Assembly (NCBI GenBank): GCA_964610745.1
Contig: CAZSYL010000007.1
Span: 32,577-96,576, forward strand
Direction: 5' to 3'
From: SHLQ01 sp964610745
Lineage (GTDB): Bacteria; Actinomycetota; Acidimicrobiia; Acidimicrobiales; SHLQ01
Length of the DNA stretch: 64,000 nt
Shown here: in pieces, positions 1 to 8,751 of the stretch
How the letters are laid out: each line of letters begins with the position of its first letter
Numbering within the stretch: the first letter of the stretch is position 1
Notes under the pieces: generated by a model
What the model saw: only the letters and a program-made list of their open reading frames with translations
Told to the model about the DNA's origin: nothing
Databases searched by the model: none
Translations under genes and position numbers: made by a program

Positions 1-1
1 A

Positions 2-865
2 TTCGATTTGTGCGGCGGCAATGTAGAGGTGCGCGACATTTCGGAGTTTGATGACTTCATCGCCTGCGTTGAAACCGAACTCGAGCAGTGCGAGCACGTC
101 AACTCCGAAGAGGAATTCATCGCGTGCATCGAAGCCGATGAGCTTGAAGAAGAAGTCGTCGACGAAGGTTCCGACGACCAGGCCGCCGAAGAGGCTGCTG
201 AAGAAGCTGAGGGCGAAGCTGAAACCGATGACGAGGAGACCATCGTCGACGAAGTTGTCGAAGATGATGATGTCGTCAATGACGCCATCGATGCGGTCGT
301 AGATGATGATGTTGCCGCTGACGAGGACGAGTCTGAGCCGGAGTTTGAGACTCACACGGTCGCCCCAGGCGAGACGCTGGCGCAGATTGCGGCAGAGTAT
401 GAGGTCACGGTGTCGGCGGTACTCGCCGTAAATGCCGAGATCTCGAACCCGAACGTCATCTTCCCTGGACAGGCGATTGTGATCCCCAATGGGTCGGTCG
501 AGGCGGCACCCACCGCTGATGTAGGCAACGTTGCTGATGGAGGCGTAGTTACTGTTGCGCCTGGTCAGACGCTGAGCGGCATCGCAAGCGCGAACGGTGT
601 CACGGTCACTCAACTTCTGCAGGCGAACCCGAGCATCACCAATCCCGACCTGATCCTCATTGGTCAGCAGATCGTCATCCCCGACGGCCCAGCTGATGAC
701 GAACCGTTGGCCTTCGCTGACGGGCACTTGGTCCGTCGTGGTGACACGCTCTCCGCGATTGCGGGCGCGAACAACCTCACCGTGGCCGCATTGCTTGATC
801 TCAACCCGCAGATCACCAATCCGGACCTGATTATCGTTGGCGACATCATCGTTCTGCTCAGCTAA
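2..865 (+). CDS. LysM-repeat protein with acidic N-terminal region (5' truncated)
   Basis: The frame is open to the window edge, so the true start probably lies upstream; a TTG at 8 is the only early start codon. The N-terminal third is very rich in Asp and Glu with a few Cys. Three LysM-type modules follow, each carrying a V.PG.TL..IA pattern and an N(P)xI.NP..I..GQ pattern, at roughly residues 115-165, 180-230 and 240-285. LysM modules bind N-acetylglucosamine polymers such as peptidoglycan. No catalytic domain is present in the visible part, so the protein is likely a wall-binding or scaffold protein. No signal peptide can be assessed because the start is missing. The LysM call is secure; the biological role is not. 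Confidence 0.8.
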   Translation, partial: FDLCGGNVEVRDISEFDDFIACVETELEQCEHVNSEEEFIACIEADELEEEVVDEGSDDQAAEEAAEEAEGEAETDDEETIVDEVVEDDDVVNDAIDAVVDDDVAADEDESEPEFETHTVAPGETLAQIAAEYEVTVSAVLAVNAEISNPNVIFPGQAIVIPNGSVEAAPTADVGNVADGGVVTVAPGQTLSGIASANGVTVTQLLQANPSITNPDLILIGQQIVIPDGPADDEPLAFADGHLVRRGDTLSAIAGANNLTVAALLDLNPQITNPDLIIVGDIIVLLS

Positions 866-911
866 TTCAGATGAGCAAGACGCGTAGGTGAGCTAGGAAT
901 ACGCAAGAGTC

Positions 912-943
912 AGACGGTGTCAGGCAACAGCTTGGCACCGTCT
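912..943. terminator. Hairpin between convergent genes, probable terminator
   Basis: Arms AGACGGTG (912-919) and CACCGTCT (936-943) are perfectly complementary with a 16-base loop, and a short TTTG follows on the plus strand. It sits between the convergent LysM and MFS genes. The T-tract is weak, so termination is inferred from position and stem. Confidence 0.5.
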
Positions 944-971
944 TTGCGCGTTCGGGCTCGACGTCTTGGCC

Positions 972-2342
972 TCATCGAAGCCTCAACATGGAGACGGTGG
1001 CCGCGGCGGGCAAGGTCGCCAGAATTGCGAGCGAAGTCCCAAGTGACACTTGTTCGCCAAGGATCGTGAGCAGCGTCCCACCGATGCCCCCGCCGATGAA
1101 GAAGATCACCATGAAGACGGCGAGAGCCGCGCCCTGCTCGCTTGATGGAGTCGCATTCATCAGCAGTCCAAGTAGCGCTCCCTGGCCGATGCCGAATGCA
1201 ATCGTCAGCAGTGAGAAGGAGATCGCGAGGCCGATGGGGAACGACATCAGTGCGGCTGATGCAACCATCGCCACTGTCGCCAGTCCCAGCCCGACGGCGG
1301 CCTCTTGTTGCATCGATACATGCTCGCGAATGCGAACCGCAAGAGGTGCTACGAAGACGCCGGTGAGAGCTGACGGGAACAAGAGCGCCCCAATGGTGAT
1401 TCGCCCAAGGTCGTGCTGCTCGGTGAGAACCGCCGGGATAACGATTAGCAGCGAGAAAAAGGTCGCTGGAATCGACGCGGCCGCAATCGGGACGCGCCAC
1501 GAGATCGAACGACGAAGCACGCTACGTGGGATGAACGGTTGCTGGCTCCGTCGGCCTCCCAGAACACTGACCGCGATGCCGATGCCGATGATGAGCAAGC
1601 CCGCTGCACCGACCATGACATTGGAGACCAGCTGGAGCGTCAGGTTGAGTCCAACGGCGACCAGGGCGACGCCGATGCCGCCCAGTACATCGATGCCACC
1701 AAGTGTGCCTGAACTCTCGGCGGTCAGTCCTCGGATTGGTCGCAGAAGCAGCAGTCCCAGCGCGGGAAGTGCCAGAGCGGGACGCCAGCCGAAGAACTCG
1801 GCGAGGACCGCACCGATTAGCAATCCTGAGGCGGACGCAGCAACGATCCCCGACATACGTGTGAGGACCTGGGGTCGCTCCACTTCACTGGTGTTTGCAG
1901 CAATGATGACCGGCGCCAAAACCGGCATGGATCCAGCGCCAAGGCCGAGCAAGGCGCGGGCTGCGATGAGCGTGCCTGTCGTTGGCGCAGCGGCCGATAG
2001 CAGAGCGCCCAGTGACAAGACCAAAAGGCCAACGGTTATGGGCGTGCGGGGCCCAATGTGATCTGCAACCCGGCCGTAGATCGGCGCGCTTGCCGCCAGA
2101 GCGATCACAAACGCGGTCAGCACCCAAGCGCCGGTGGCCAGTGACAGATCGAAGTCGTCGCGAATCGTCGGGACGACGACCGCTGCGGCCGATGATGAAA
2201 GGGCAACGAGGCCATATGCGGTACCTACGACCGTGCTAATTCGTTTGAGTGATGGCTTCGACGGGGTGGTCTGGCCGGTCGTCGGTTGTGTTCGGCCTCC
2301 TGAGTTCACGTAGAACCGAAGTCTCGTTGATAGGTGGCCCAA
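972..2342 (-). CDS. MFS transporter, drug:H+ antiporter type
   Basis: The 456-residue product has about a dozen hydrophobic segments and the MFS signature between TM2 and TM3 (GRVADHIGPR, near residue 90). The sequence resembles the DHA2-like multidrug/export branch. The N-terminal 45 residues are polar and overlap the end of the upstream amidohydrolase gene by 37 bases; a GTG near 2315 is an alternative start just ahead of the first membrane segment. The gene is the last of a leftward run of five (AA_synth, EthD, MhuD-like, amidohydrolase, MFS), so it may export or import a compound handled by those enzymes. The substrate cannot be read from the sequence. Confidence 0.85.
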   Translation of the reverse strand: MGHLSTRLRFYVNSGGRTQPTTGQTTPSKPSLKRISTVVGTAYGLVALSSSAAAVVVPTIRDDFDLSLATGAWVLTAFVIALAASAPIYGRVADHIGPRTPITVGLLVLSLGALLSAAAPTTGTLIAARALLGLGAGSMPVLAPVIIAANTSEVERPQVLTRMSGIVAASASGLLIGAVLAEFFGWRPALALPALGLLLLRPIRGLTAESSGTLGGIDVLGGIGVALVAVGLNLTLQLVSNVMVGAAGLLIIGIGIAVSVLGGRRSQQPFIPRSVLRRSISWRVPIAAASIPATFFSLLIVIPAVLTEQHDLGRITIGALLFPSALTGVFVAPLAVRIREHVSMQQEAAVGLGLATVAMVASAALMSFPIGLAISFSLLTIAFGIGQGALLGLLMNATPSSEQGAALAVFMVIFFIGGGIGGTLLTILGEQVSLGTSLAILATLPAAATVSMLRLR

Positions 2343-3790
2343 CCGAGTTCCGCGTGGGTGTGGTTCGTCGAGGTCTGGCGGAACCCGGCGTCGCGTTCGG
2401 CTCGCAGAGTCTCAATTGCCGTTTCGTCGATCCCGCATGCGACCTCTGGTAGGTCAACCCCAAAGACGCGAGCAGCGTTGCCGCCGAAGATCTTGGCTTT
2501 GATCTCGTCGGTGAGTGCGGGGTATCCAAACTCCTCCTGGAATGCTTCCGAAATCTGGAACGCTCGGAACAGTTGAATCTGGTCCTGTGGGCTGCCGTAC
2601 CAGATCGAATCGGTTCCCCACAAGATGTTGTCCTCGCCGAGATGAACCAGCAGCTTGCCGATCAGGTGAGCAGCCTCGTCAGGGCTTGCCATGACTTCGC
2701 GCCACGTCGAACCGAGTTCGGCATACACGTTCGTTGGCGATCCCGCATTGAGACACGAGGAGATCAAACGGTTGACCCCACTATCGATGTCTGGACTGTA
2801 GGGTCCTTCGACCGAGCTTCGTTCGTAGCCCGAGTGGTATACGAGGATGTCGACGCCGGGATGGTTGACCGCTGCAGGACCCACGTCGACGGGAGACGAG
2901 TTGATGTTCTCTCCCGACAAGCCCTTGTGTACGGCCACGATCGGAACCCCGACCTCCTGGACCTTCTCGAAGTAGGCCTGACCCGTGTCATCGTCGAGCC
3001 GCCATGGTGGGCCGCCGCTGTGGGTGTAGGTCTTGAATGCCCGGATCGGAAAGTTCGACGCGATCTGCTCCATGGCGTCGAGACCGACCGAGGTTGGGAA
3101 CGATTCGCCCTGCATCATCACACGATCCGAGCAACCGAAGCGGCCGGCGGCATCGATTGCCCGCTGCATGACCTCGGGAGTCAGGGCCCCGGCCTGGCCT
3201 GGAATCGCCGACAGCATCACCATCGTGGTTTCGCTGTCCACGAAGAGCGCTTCGAAAAAATGGTCGATGCCGTAGCAGTCGCCGGGTTCGGCTTCTCCGC
3301 ACGCTGACTGTGGGAACCCGGGCGGGTTGGGTTGTGCATCGTCGGGATACTCGAGCAGGTGTCCCTGGATATCGAATATGAACTCACCCTCGGGTGCAGC
3401 GATTGCCTCTGCGGCGGCGTCTTCGTCCATGAGTTCTTCGTCTTCAGGAACCACTTCAGAGGTGGTGGTCGATGTGCTCGAAGGCGTAGTCGAAGTACTC
3501 GAAGTCGTCGACGATGAGCTGCTGGTCGTGGGGTCGAACTGGCCACCGGATTGACCGGCTTCCCTGCTGCAGGCCGACAGGATTGCCATCATCGTGGTCA
3601 TGCCCGCCGACGACAGCAGGAACTGCCGTCGGCTTACTCCCAGACGACGTGCACGAGCGTCGGCGATCTTGTTTGTTTGTTGGATCGTGTTTCTAACAAT
3701 GTCCGATGCACGAGGCGGGATGAATTCGCCGTTGGAACACGGTTCGAGCTTGAGCGGTAGTCCAGGATCGTCGGGATCTCGTCGCGCCAT
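2306..3790 (-). CDS. Tat-exported amidohydrolase-family lipoprotein (amidohydrolase 2, TIM barrel)
   Basis: The 494-residue protein has an unusually long leader: a conserved cytosolic stretch of about 50 residues, then a twin-arginine motif (SRRQFLL, about residues 51-57), a hydrophobic core and a lipobox (LSAC). A Ser/Thr-rich linker follows, then an amidohydrolase 2 metal-dependent hydrolase barrel. Visible barrel motifs are DIQGHLLEYP at the start, AVHKG in the middle, VYHSGYE, and WGTDSIWYG with the late-barrel Asp. The normal N-terminal HxH is replaced by QGH, so metal coordination may be atypical. Tat export suggests folding with a cofactor before translocation, with action outside the membrane. 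The substrate is unknown; neighbours include MhuD-like and EthD proteins. Confidence 0.82.
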   Translation of the reverse strand: MARRDPDDPGLPLKLEPCSNGEFIPPRASDIVRNTIQQTNKIADARARRLGVSRRQFLLSSAGMTTMMAILSACSREAGQSGGQFDPTTSSSSSTTSSTSTTPSSTSTTTSEVVPEDEELMDEDAAAEAIAAPEGEFIFDIQGHLLEYPDDAQPNPPGFPQSACGEAEPGDCYGIDHFFEALFVDSETTMVMLSAIPGQAGALTPEVMQRAIDAAGRFGCSDRVMMQGESFPTSVGLDAMEQIASNFPIRAFKTYTHSGGPPWRLDDDTGQAYFEKVQEVGVPIVAVHKGLSGENINSSPVDVGPAAVNHPGVDILVYHSGYERSSVEGPYSPDIDSGVNRLISSCLNAGSPTNVYAELGSTWREVMASPDEAAHLIGKLLVHLGEDNILWGTDSIWYGSPQDQIQLFRAFQISEAFQEEFGYPALTDEIKAKIFGGNAARVFGVDLPEVACGIDETAIETLRAERDAGFRQTSTNHTHAELGWATYQRDFGST

Positions 3791-3825
3791 ATCTCAGAGT
3801 GCCACAGATCCCATGGTGTTCCCCC

Positions 3826-4191
3826 TCAGGCCCCCGACGGGCCGACCTGAACCTCGACGGCAAACTCGAGCAGAGTGGCGCCCATGCTCACGGGCTTCTG
3901 CGGCGCTTCTTCGGTCACTTCGCCAGCTGTGTCGTTTGCCGTGTCGCTTGCGGGGCGGGCGTGGGCGTTGCGGGCGCCGTCGCCGTCGCGCCAGGCAGCA
4001 TAGGACTCGTCGTCGGCCCATCGGGTGTAGACGAACCAGCGCGTCTCGGTTTCGCCCGTTGGTCGGAGCAATTCGAACCCTTCGAAGCCCGCCACGTCGG
4101 CGAGGCTGTTCATGCGAGCGGTGAACCGCTTTACGATCTCGTCGCCGGCTTGGGGCGGAACTTCGAGTGCGTTGATCTTGACGATTGACAT
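3826..4191 (-). CDS. MhuD-like heme-degrading monooxygenase (ABM fold)
   Basis: The 121-residue protein opens with SIVKINALEVP and contains GFEGFELLRP and a C-terminal GATLLEF strand, closely matching the layout of mycobacterial MhuD (established family knowledge). The residues that correspond to MhuD Asn7, Trp66 and His75 are present as Asn7, Trp67 and His77, so heme binding and oxygenation look feasible. About 15 extra residues rich in Ala, Pro and Thr lie between the heme-ligand His and the last strand, which is longer than in MhuD. The gene starts at an ATG and sits 35 bases ahead of the amidohydrolase gene on the same strand. It may release iron from heme; the remaining neighbours do not obviously concern iron. 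Confidence 0.8.
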   Translation of the reverse strand: MSIVKINALEVPPQAGDEIVKRFTARMNSLADVAGFEGFELLRPTGETETRWFVYTRWADDESYAAWRDGDGARNAHARPASDTANDTAGEVTEEAPQKPVSMGATLLEFAVEVQVGPSGA

Positions 4192-4255
4192 GACCTCGAC
4201 GCTACCGGTCGATTCGGTCGACCGTTCGTCAACTCACGTGAACGTCACAGCCTGT

Positions 4256-4573
4256 TCAGTCGAGGTCAAAAATGAGATGTTCCTCGACGATGTAGCGGAC
4301 CCGGCCAGCAACATTTGACAGCGAATCCGCAGCGACAGCCTGACCAATCTCGCTGGCATAAGCGGCGTCGAAGTCCTCCCGATTGTCGAACCACAACTCC
4401 GCAAAACCGTCCGGTGCGTCGTCCTCGCTCGATTCACTAATCACATTGAAGACCGCTTTGCGCAGACGCGGAAGCTGGCGAGCGAGCGGTGCATGCTGCA
4501 CGGTCCACCAGTCGATGAACGATTCGAGGCTCTGGTCTGGTGAACGGGTGAGGCCGATGATGGCTTTGAACAT
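4256..4573 (-). CDS. EthD-domain protein
   Basis: This 105-residue protein is a ferredoxin-like alpha/beta barrel of the EthD type. It begins MFKAIIGLTRSPDQ and has the family hallmark of a His near Pro (QHAPLARQLPRL, about residues 26-37) and a C-terminal FDL end. EthD-like proteins accompany degradation of ethers and other xenobiotics, but most have no proven reaction. The gene begins 2 bases after the AA_synth gene ends, so the two are almost certainly co-transcribed and probably translationally coupled. The family call is good; the function is open. Confidence 0.8.
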   Translation of the reverse strand: MFKAIIGLTRSPDQSLESFIDWWTVQHAPLARQLPRLRKAVFNVISESSEDDAPDGFAELWFDNREDFDAAYASEIGQAVAADSLSNVAGRVRYIVEEHLIFDLD

Positions 4574-4575
4574 GT

Positions 4576-5130
4576 CTAGCTATCCTTCTTGGTCCGAGCG
4601 AGTGGCCGGCCGCCAACCGCCAGCGCAACAACGATGAGAAATTCGTCAGCTCGCGGCGCGTCGGGTACGGAGATCTGCATACCGTCCATATCGTCGAACT
4701 CCCAGATCGAGTCCTTGTTGGTCAGCGGCACGGTGATTGGGGTGCCGGGGCCGCCGACGAGTTTGGTCGATGTGATGATGTCGTCGCCATGGTCGACGGC
4801 GCTGCGCACCGGCGCACCGAACCTGGGATGCATGACCGCGGCGGCGTGTTCGATCTCGCCGTTCGTGCCCACGATCATCGCCTTGCCGTAGCCGGTCACG
4901 TCGTTCGGTTCAATGCTTAGGGCCGCGACGCCACGGTCGGCCAGGTAGCCGGAGATATCTCGGCCAAGGTCGTACAGTGGTTCGAGATCTTCGACGTACG
5001 TGCCCGCGAAAGGATTGGTAACCACGCCAGCAACGGCGACCTTGCGACTTGGCGCGGGAAGCGGCTTGCCCATCTCGGTGTGCGCTTCGTCGATTTGGAT
5101 GGTTAGTCGTCTGATCGTTGGGAGAGCCAT
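4576..5130 (-). CDS. AA_synth (PF06684) family protein
   Basis: The 184-residue product matches the family named 'amino acid synthesis': N-terminal RRLTIQIDEAHTEMG, VAVAGVVTNPFAG, KAMIVGTNGEIEHAAA, then HPRFGAPVRSA and a VPLTNKDS segment. The biochemical role of this family is not firmly established. The start is taken as the ATG at 5130; a GTG lies one codon upstream. It is the first gene of a leftward five-gene run and lies divergently from a beta-propeller lipoprotein gene, so the promoter should be in 5131-5211. Family members often sit near amidohydrolases or amide-processing genes, which fits the amidohydrolase downstream. Confidence 0.75.
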   Translation of the reverse strand: MALPTIRRLTIQIDEAHTEMGKPLPAPSRKVAVAGVVTNPFAGTYVEDLEPLYDLGRDISGYLADRGVAALSIEPNDVTGYGKAMIVGTNGEIEHAAAVMHPRFGAPVRSAVDHGDDIITSTKLVGGPGTPITVPLTNKDSIWEFDDMDGMQISVPDAPRADEFLIVVALAVGGRPLARTKKDS

Positions 5131-5211
5131 CACAAGGTTCTAGTCGACGGAGAGGGTCGATGGGCCAAAGACTGCCCGCCCATCACCGAAGTGTTGACCC
5201 ATACTTTGGTT

Positions 5212-6453
5212 ATGCAATTCCGGCCGCTTCTGTCCTTCGTAGTCTCTTTGCTCATCCTGCTGACCGCCTGCTCATCGAGTGGAGGCGTCTCCGGCAGTAC
5301 GGCCGCTGACGATGGAGGGGTTGCTGCGGTGGGTGATGAAGCTGATGAGGCGATCGTTGATCGCACAGATCAAGGCTCGACGATTGGCTCGTCATCCTGG
5401 CCGACGTTCCGGCTGAGTCCGGAGCGCACCGGAGCATCTGCGATCAACAACGGTGGAGCCGAGTCGTCTCCGCTGGAACTATGGACTTTCGATACCGGAG
5501 GAGTTGTCGAATCATCGCCTGCGGTCGTCGAAGGTGTCGTCTACGCGGGGACGTTCAACAACACCTTGTTCGCCCTCGACGCAGCGACGGGTGCTGAGCG
5601 TTGGTCCTTTGCCGTGGGCGGTTTGGTGCGAGCATCACCAGCGGTCGTCGACGGTCGAGTGTTCTTTGGCGCAGATGACAACCTCTTCTATGCCGTCGAC
5701 GCCGAAACGGGTCGAGAGCTCTGGCGGTTTGAGCTCGGCGGCGGAGGCGAACAGAGTTCGCCAGCGGTCGTCGACGGCGTGGTCTACTTCGGTGGGTTCG
5801 ACAATTTTGTCTACGCACTCGATGTCCAGAGTGGAGATGAATTGTGGCGATTCGAAACCGGAGGCGGCATTCTTTCGTCGCCGCTGGTGGTCGAGGGTGT
5901 CGTTGCGATCGGCTCGATCGATGGAGCGTTCTATGGGCTCGACGCACAAACCGGCACGCAACGGTGGCGTTTCCAGACCGGTGCGCCCGTGTTCAGCTCC
6001 GGTGCGCTCATTCCATTGGACGCATCGCCACTCGGTTCGTCCGCAGTGGCGTTTGGATCTGACGATGGGAGGATCTACGCGCTCGATCTTGCCACCGGAG
6101 ATCAACTGTGGTCGGTAGCGACACAAGCCCCGGTCTTTGCGACACCAACCTTTGCTGGCGGCAGCGTCTACGTCGGGTCGAGGGACGGCTCGTTCCGCTC
6201 GATCGACGCCACATCAGGTGAGACGATATGGAGCATCGATCTGACCGAAGTCCTCTCATCTGCGGCGATTACGGGGGAGCGGATCTACGTTGGGTCCAGC
6301 GATGGCAATTTGTATGTCCTCGACATTGGCAATGGCGAGGAGATCTCGTCAATCCCGGTCGGTGAGCTCGTCTGGACCTCGCCTGCGGTGGTCGATGGAC
6401 ACGTGTTCTTCGGCGCTCACGACGGTCGTCTTCGTGGGTTCAGGCTGGAATAG
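5212..6453 (+). CDS. PQQ-type beta-propeller lipoprotein (BamB-like repeats)
   Basis: The 413-residue protein begins with a signal peptide and lipobox (LLTACSSS, cleavage before Cys near residue 22). The rest is at least eight repeats of the pattern S.PAVVDG.VYFG..D...YALDA.TG...W.F, the PQQ-like beta-propeller unit. The ATG at 5212 is preferred because it places the signal peptide at the very N-terminus; a GTG at 5191 is in frame. In Gram-negatives BamB uses this fold for outer-membrane assembly, but in an actinobacterium an extracytoplasmic scaffold or a quinoprotein-like role is equally possible. No PQQ-coordinating motifs stand out. The gene is followed after 90 bases by copA. Confidence 0.85.
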   Translation: MQFRPLLSFVVSLLILLTACSSSGGVSGSTAADDGGVAAVGDEADEAIVDRTDQGSTIGSSSWPTFRLSPERTGASAINNGGAESSPLELWTFDTGGVVESSPAVVEGVVYAGTFNNTLFALDAATGAERWSFAVGGLVRASPAVVDGRVFFGADDNLFYAVDAETGRELWRFELGGGGEQSSPAVVDGVVYFGGFDNFVYALDVQSGDELWRFETGGGILSSPLVVEGVVAIGSIDGAFYGLDAQTGTQRWRFQTGAPVFSSGALIPLDASPLGSSAVAFGSDDGRIYALDLATGDQLWSVATQAPVFATPTFAGGSVYVGSRDGSFRSIDATSGETIWSIDLTEVLSSAAITGERIYVGSSDGNLYVLDIGNGEEISSIPVGELVWTSPAVVDGHVFFGAHDGRLRGFRLE

Positions 6454-6543
6454 AACTGACACAGGAACTTCGGGTTCGAGCCTGGTGCACGGCCTGGCCG
6501 TTCGGCCCGAACGCGGCATGCAGTCCGGCTGTAGAATGGCGCA

Positions 6544-8739
6544 ATGGCACTCGAGGGGCTCAACAAGTCGGGCGATCGTCCCGACAACAGTGCTGACATT
6601 CGCGCCGACGTAGCGATCGATGGCATGACGTGCGCTGCCTGTGCGAACAGAGTTCAACGACACCTCGATGACCTCGACTCGGTCGATGGCTCGCTCGTGA
6701 ACTTCGCCACCGGGAAGGCGACCATCAACCACGATGGTTCACTCGACGCCTCGGTGCTCGCTGCAGAGATCGAGTCGCTCGGTTACACAGTCATCGACGA
6801 AGGCGAGAGCGATGCCGCGGTTGACCGGCGCGAGTCGGATCTGCGTGTGCGGATGCTGGTCGCGCTAGGACTGGCTATTCCTGCGATGCTCATGTCGATG
6901 ATCTCCGCGCTACGGCCATCGGGTTGGGAGTGGATCGTCGCAGCCCTCGCAACGCCGGTCGTTCTGTGGGCTGGTGCGCCGTTCCATTCAGCGGCATGGG
7001 CCAACCTCAAACAACGCGCAACGACCATGGACACGCTTGTGTCGATGGGATCGCTGGCGGCGTTGATCTGGTCGTACGTGGTCCTACTCGGCGAGCTCGA
7101 CGAGGGTGACCTCCACTTCGGCACGGCCTCGATCATCATTGCGTTCATCCTCGTCGGCAAATGGGCTGAACTCCGGGCGAAGCGTCGATCGAGCGACGCA
7201 ATTCGCGCCCTGGCCGACCTTGGCGCTCGTTCGGCCAGGCTGGTCGACGGCACCGAGATCGCGCTCGACGATCTGGCGGTTGGCATGAAGTTCATCGTGG
7301 CACCGGGGGAGAAGGTGGCCACCGATGGTGTGATCGTTGACGGTCGGTCGGCGGTCGACGCATCGATGATTACCGGTGAGCCGGTTCCCGTCGAAGTTTC
7401 TCCAGGAGACGAGGTGATAGGCGCGACCATCAACACGAACGGTTCGCTAACGGTTGAGGCCACTCGTGTCGGGAGCGACACGGCGCTTTCGCAGATCATT
7501 CGCCTCGTCGACCAAGCCCAGGGCGGCCGCGCGGAGGTCCAACGCCTGGCCGATCGAGTCTCCGCGTTCTTTGTGCCGCTCGCCATCGTGATCTCGTTGG
7601 TGACACTGCTCGCATGGCTTGTGTTGGGTAACGCCCTCGGCGCCGCATTTACCTCCGCAGTGGCCGTGTTGATCATCGCGTGTCCGTGCGCCCTCGGGCT
7701 GGCGACGCCGCTCGGGATCATGGTCGGTACGGGTCGGGGTGCTCAGCTCGGTGTGATTATCAAGGGTGGCGAGATTCTCGAAGACACTCGTGCGATCGAA
7801 GCTGTGGTCGTCGATAAGACCGGAACGGTCACCGAAGGTCAAATGGTGGTCACCGACGTTCTCGCCGCGAATCTATCGAGCGATGAACGTGTGCTCGTGC
7901 AGCGCCTTGCCGCTGCAGCCGAAGCTCGCTCAGAGCATCCGATTGCCAACGCGATCGCAGGTTCGATTCACGATGTGCCTGCCGCAACCGAGTTTGTGAA
8001 CACGCCGGGTTCAGGCGTCACTGCGACCGTCGAAGGCGTCGAGATTCAAGTCGGGCGTCGAAGCTTGTTCACCCACGTTCCCGACGTTGTGGAGCAATTA
8101 GCATCAGGTGTGGAGGCCCTCGGGGCCACCGCCGTCCTCGCTGGACGCGACGGGTCGGCCGAACTGGTCTTCGTCGTCTCCGATGAGATCAAGGTGGGCT
8201 CGGCTCAAGCGATCGAGGCCTTGCACGCACAAGGTCTTTCGGTCACGTTGCTCACCGGCGATAACGAGCGCACAGCAAACTCGGTAGCCGCCGACGTCGG
8301 AATCGGCACCCGGGCTGGCGACTCGGTCATTGCCGAGGTCTACCCCGAGGATAAAGTGGCCGTCATCGAGACGCTTCAAGCTGAAGGCAAGCGCGTTGCG
8401 ATGGTCGGCGACGGCATCAACGATGCACCGGCGCTTGCTCAGGCAGATCTTGGAATTGCGGTCGGTACTGGAACCGACGTGGCGATCGAGGCATCGGACC
8501 TCACGATCGTCACCGGTGATCTTCGCGCTGTTGCCGACGCAATTGCGCTCTCACGCCGCACGCTCTCGACCATCAAGGGCAATCTCTTCTGGGCGTTTGC
8601 CTACAACACCGCAGCGATACCGCTCGCGGCTTTTGGCGTCCTGAATCCGGCGATTGCCGCAGCAGCGATGGGGTTGTCGTCGTTATTCGTCGTCACGAAC
8701 AGCCTTCGGCTTCGTTCCTTCACTGGCTACCGGGGCTGA
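6544..8739 (+). CDS. copA: Copper-translocating P-type ATPase (P1B-1)
   Basis: The 731-residue ATPase has one N-terminal heavy-metal domain with GMTCAAC (27-33). The transmembrane CPC is at 380-382, the phosphorylated Asp at 424 (DKTGT), SEHP at 463-466 and GDGINDAP near 622. The last helices carry NLFWAFAYN and MGLSSLFVVTNSLRL, the Cu+-specific signature of the P1B-1 group. It should export Cu(I) from the cytosol. No copper chaperone or CsoR-type repressor gene is adjacent. An ABC ATPase gene starts 12 bases downstream, so copA may share a transcript with the ABC genes. Confidence 0.95.
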   Translation: MALEGLNKSGDRPDNSADIRADVAIDGMTCAACANRVQRHLDDLDSVDGSLVNFATGKATINHDGSLDASVLAAEIESLGYTVIDEGESDAAVDRRESDLRVRMLVALGLAIPAMLMSMISALRPSGWEWIVAALATPVVLWAGAPFHSAAWANLKQRATTMDTLVSMGSLAALIWSYVVLLGELDEGDLHFGTASIIIAFILVGKWAELRAKRRSSDAIRALADLGARSARLVDGTEIALDDLAVGMKFIVAPGEKVATDGVIVDGRSAVDASMITGEPVPVEVSPGDEVIGATINTNGSLTVEATRVGSDTALSQIIRLVDQAQGGRAEVQRLADRVSAFFVPLAIVISLVTLLAWLVLGNALGAAFTSAVAVLIIACPCALGLATPLGIMVGTGRGAQLGVIIKGGEILEDTRAIEAVVVDKTGTVTEGQMVVTDVLAANLSSDERVLVQRLAAAAEARSEHPIANAIAGSIHDVPAATEFVNTPGSGVTATVEGVEIQVGRRSLFTHVPDVVEQLASGVEALGATAVLAGRDGSAELVFVVSDEIKVGSAQAIEALHAQGLSVTLLTGDNERTANSVAADVGIGTRAGDSVIAEVYPEDKVAVIETLQAEGKRVAMVGDGINDAPALAQADLGIAVGTGTDVAIEASDLTIVTGDLRAVADAIALSRRTLSTIKGNLFWAFAYNTAAIPLAAFGVLNPAIAAAAMGLSSLFVVTNSLRLRSFTGYRG

Positions 8740-8751
8740 AGAAGAGCCGAA

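Noticed and set aside
988..2061. Long plus-strand open frame opposite the MFS gene
   Set aside because: It is the mirror of a clear membrane transporter gene on the minus strand, with Ala/Pro/Ser/Arg-rich low-complexity content and no family resemblance.
6783..7721. Long minus-strand open frame inside copA
   Set aside because: A shadow of a well-conserved P-type ATPase with every catalytic motif in place on the plus strand.
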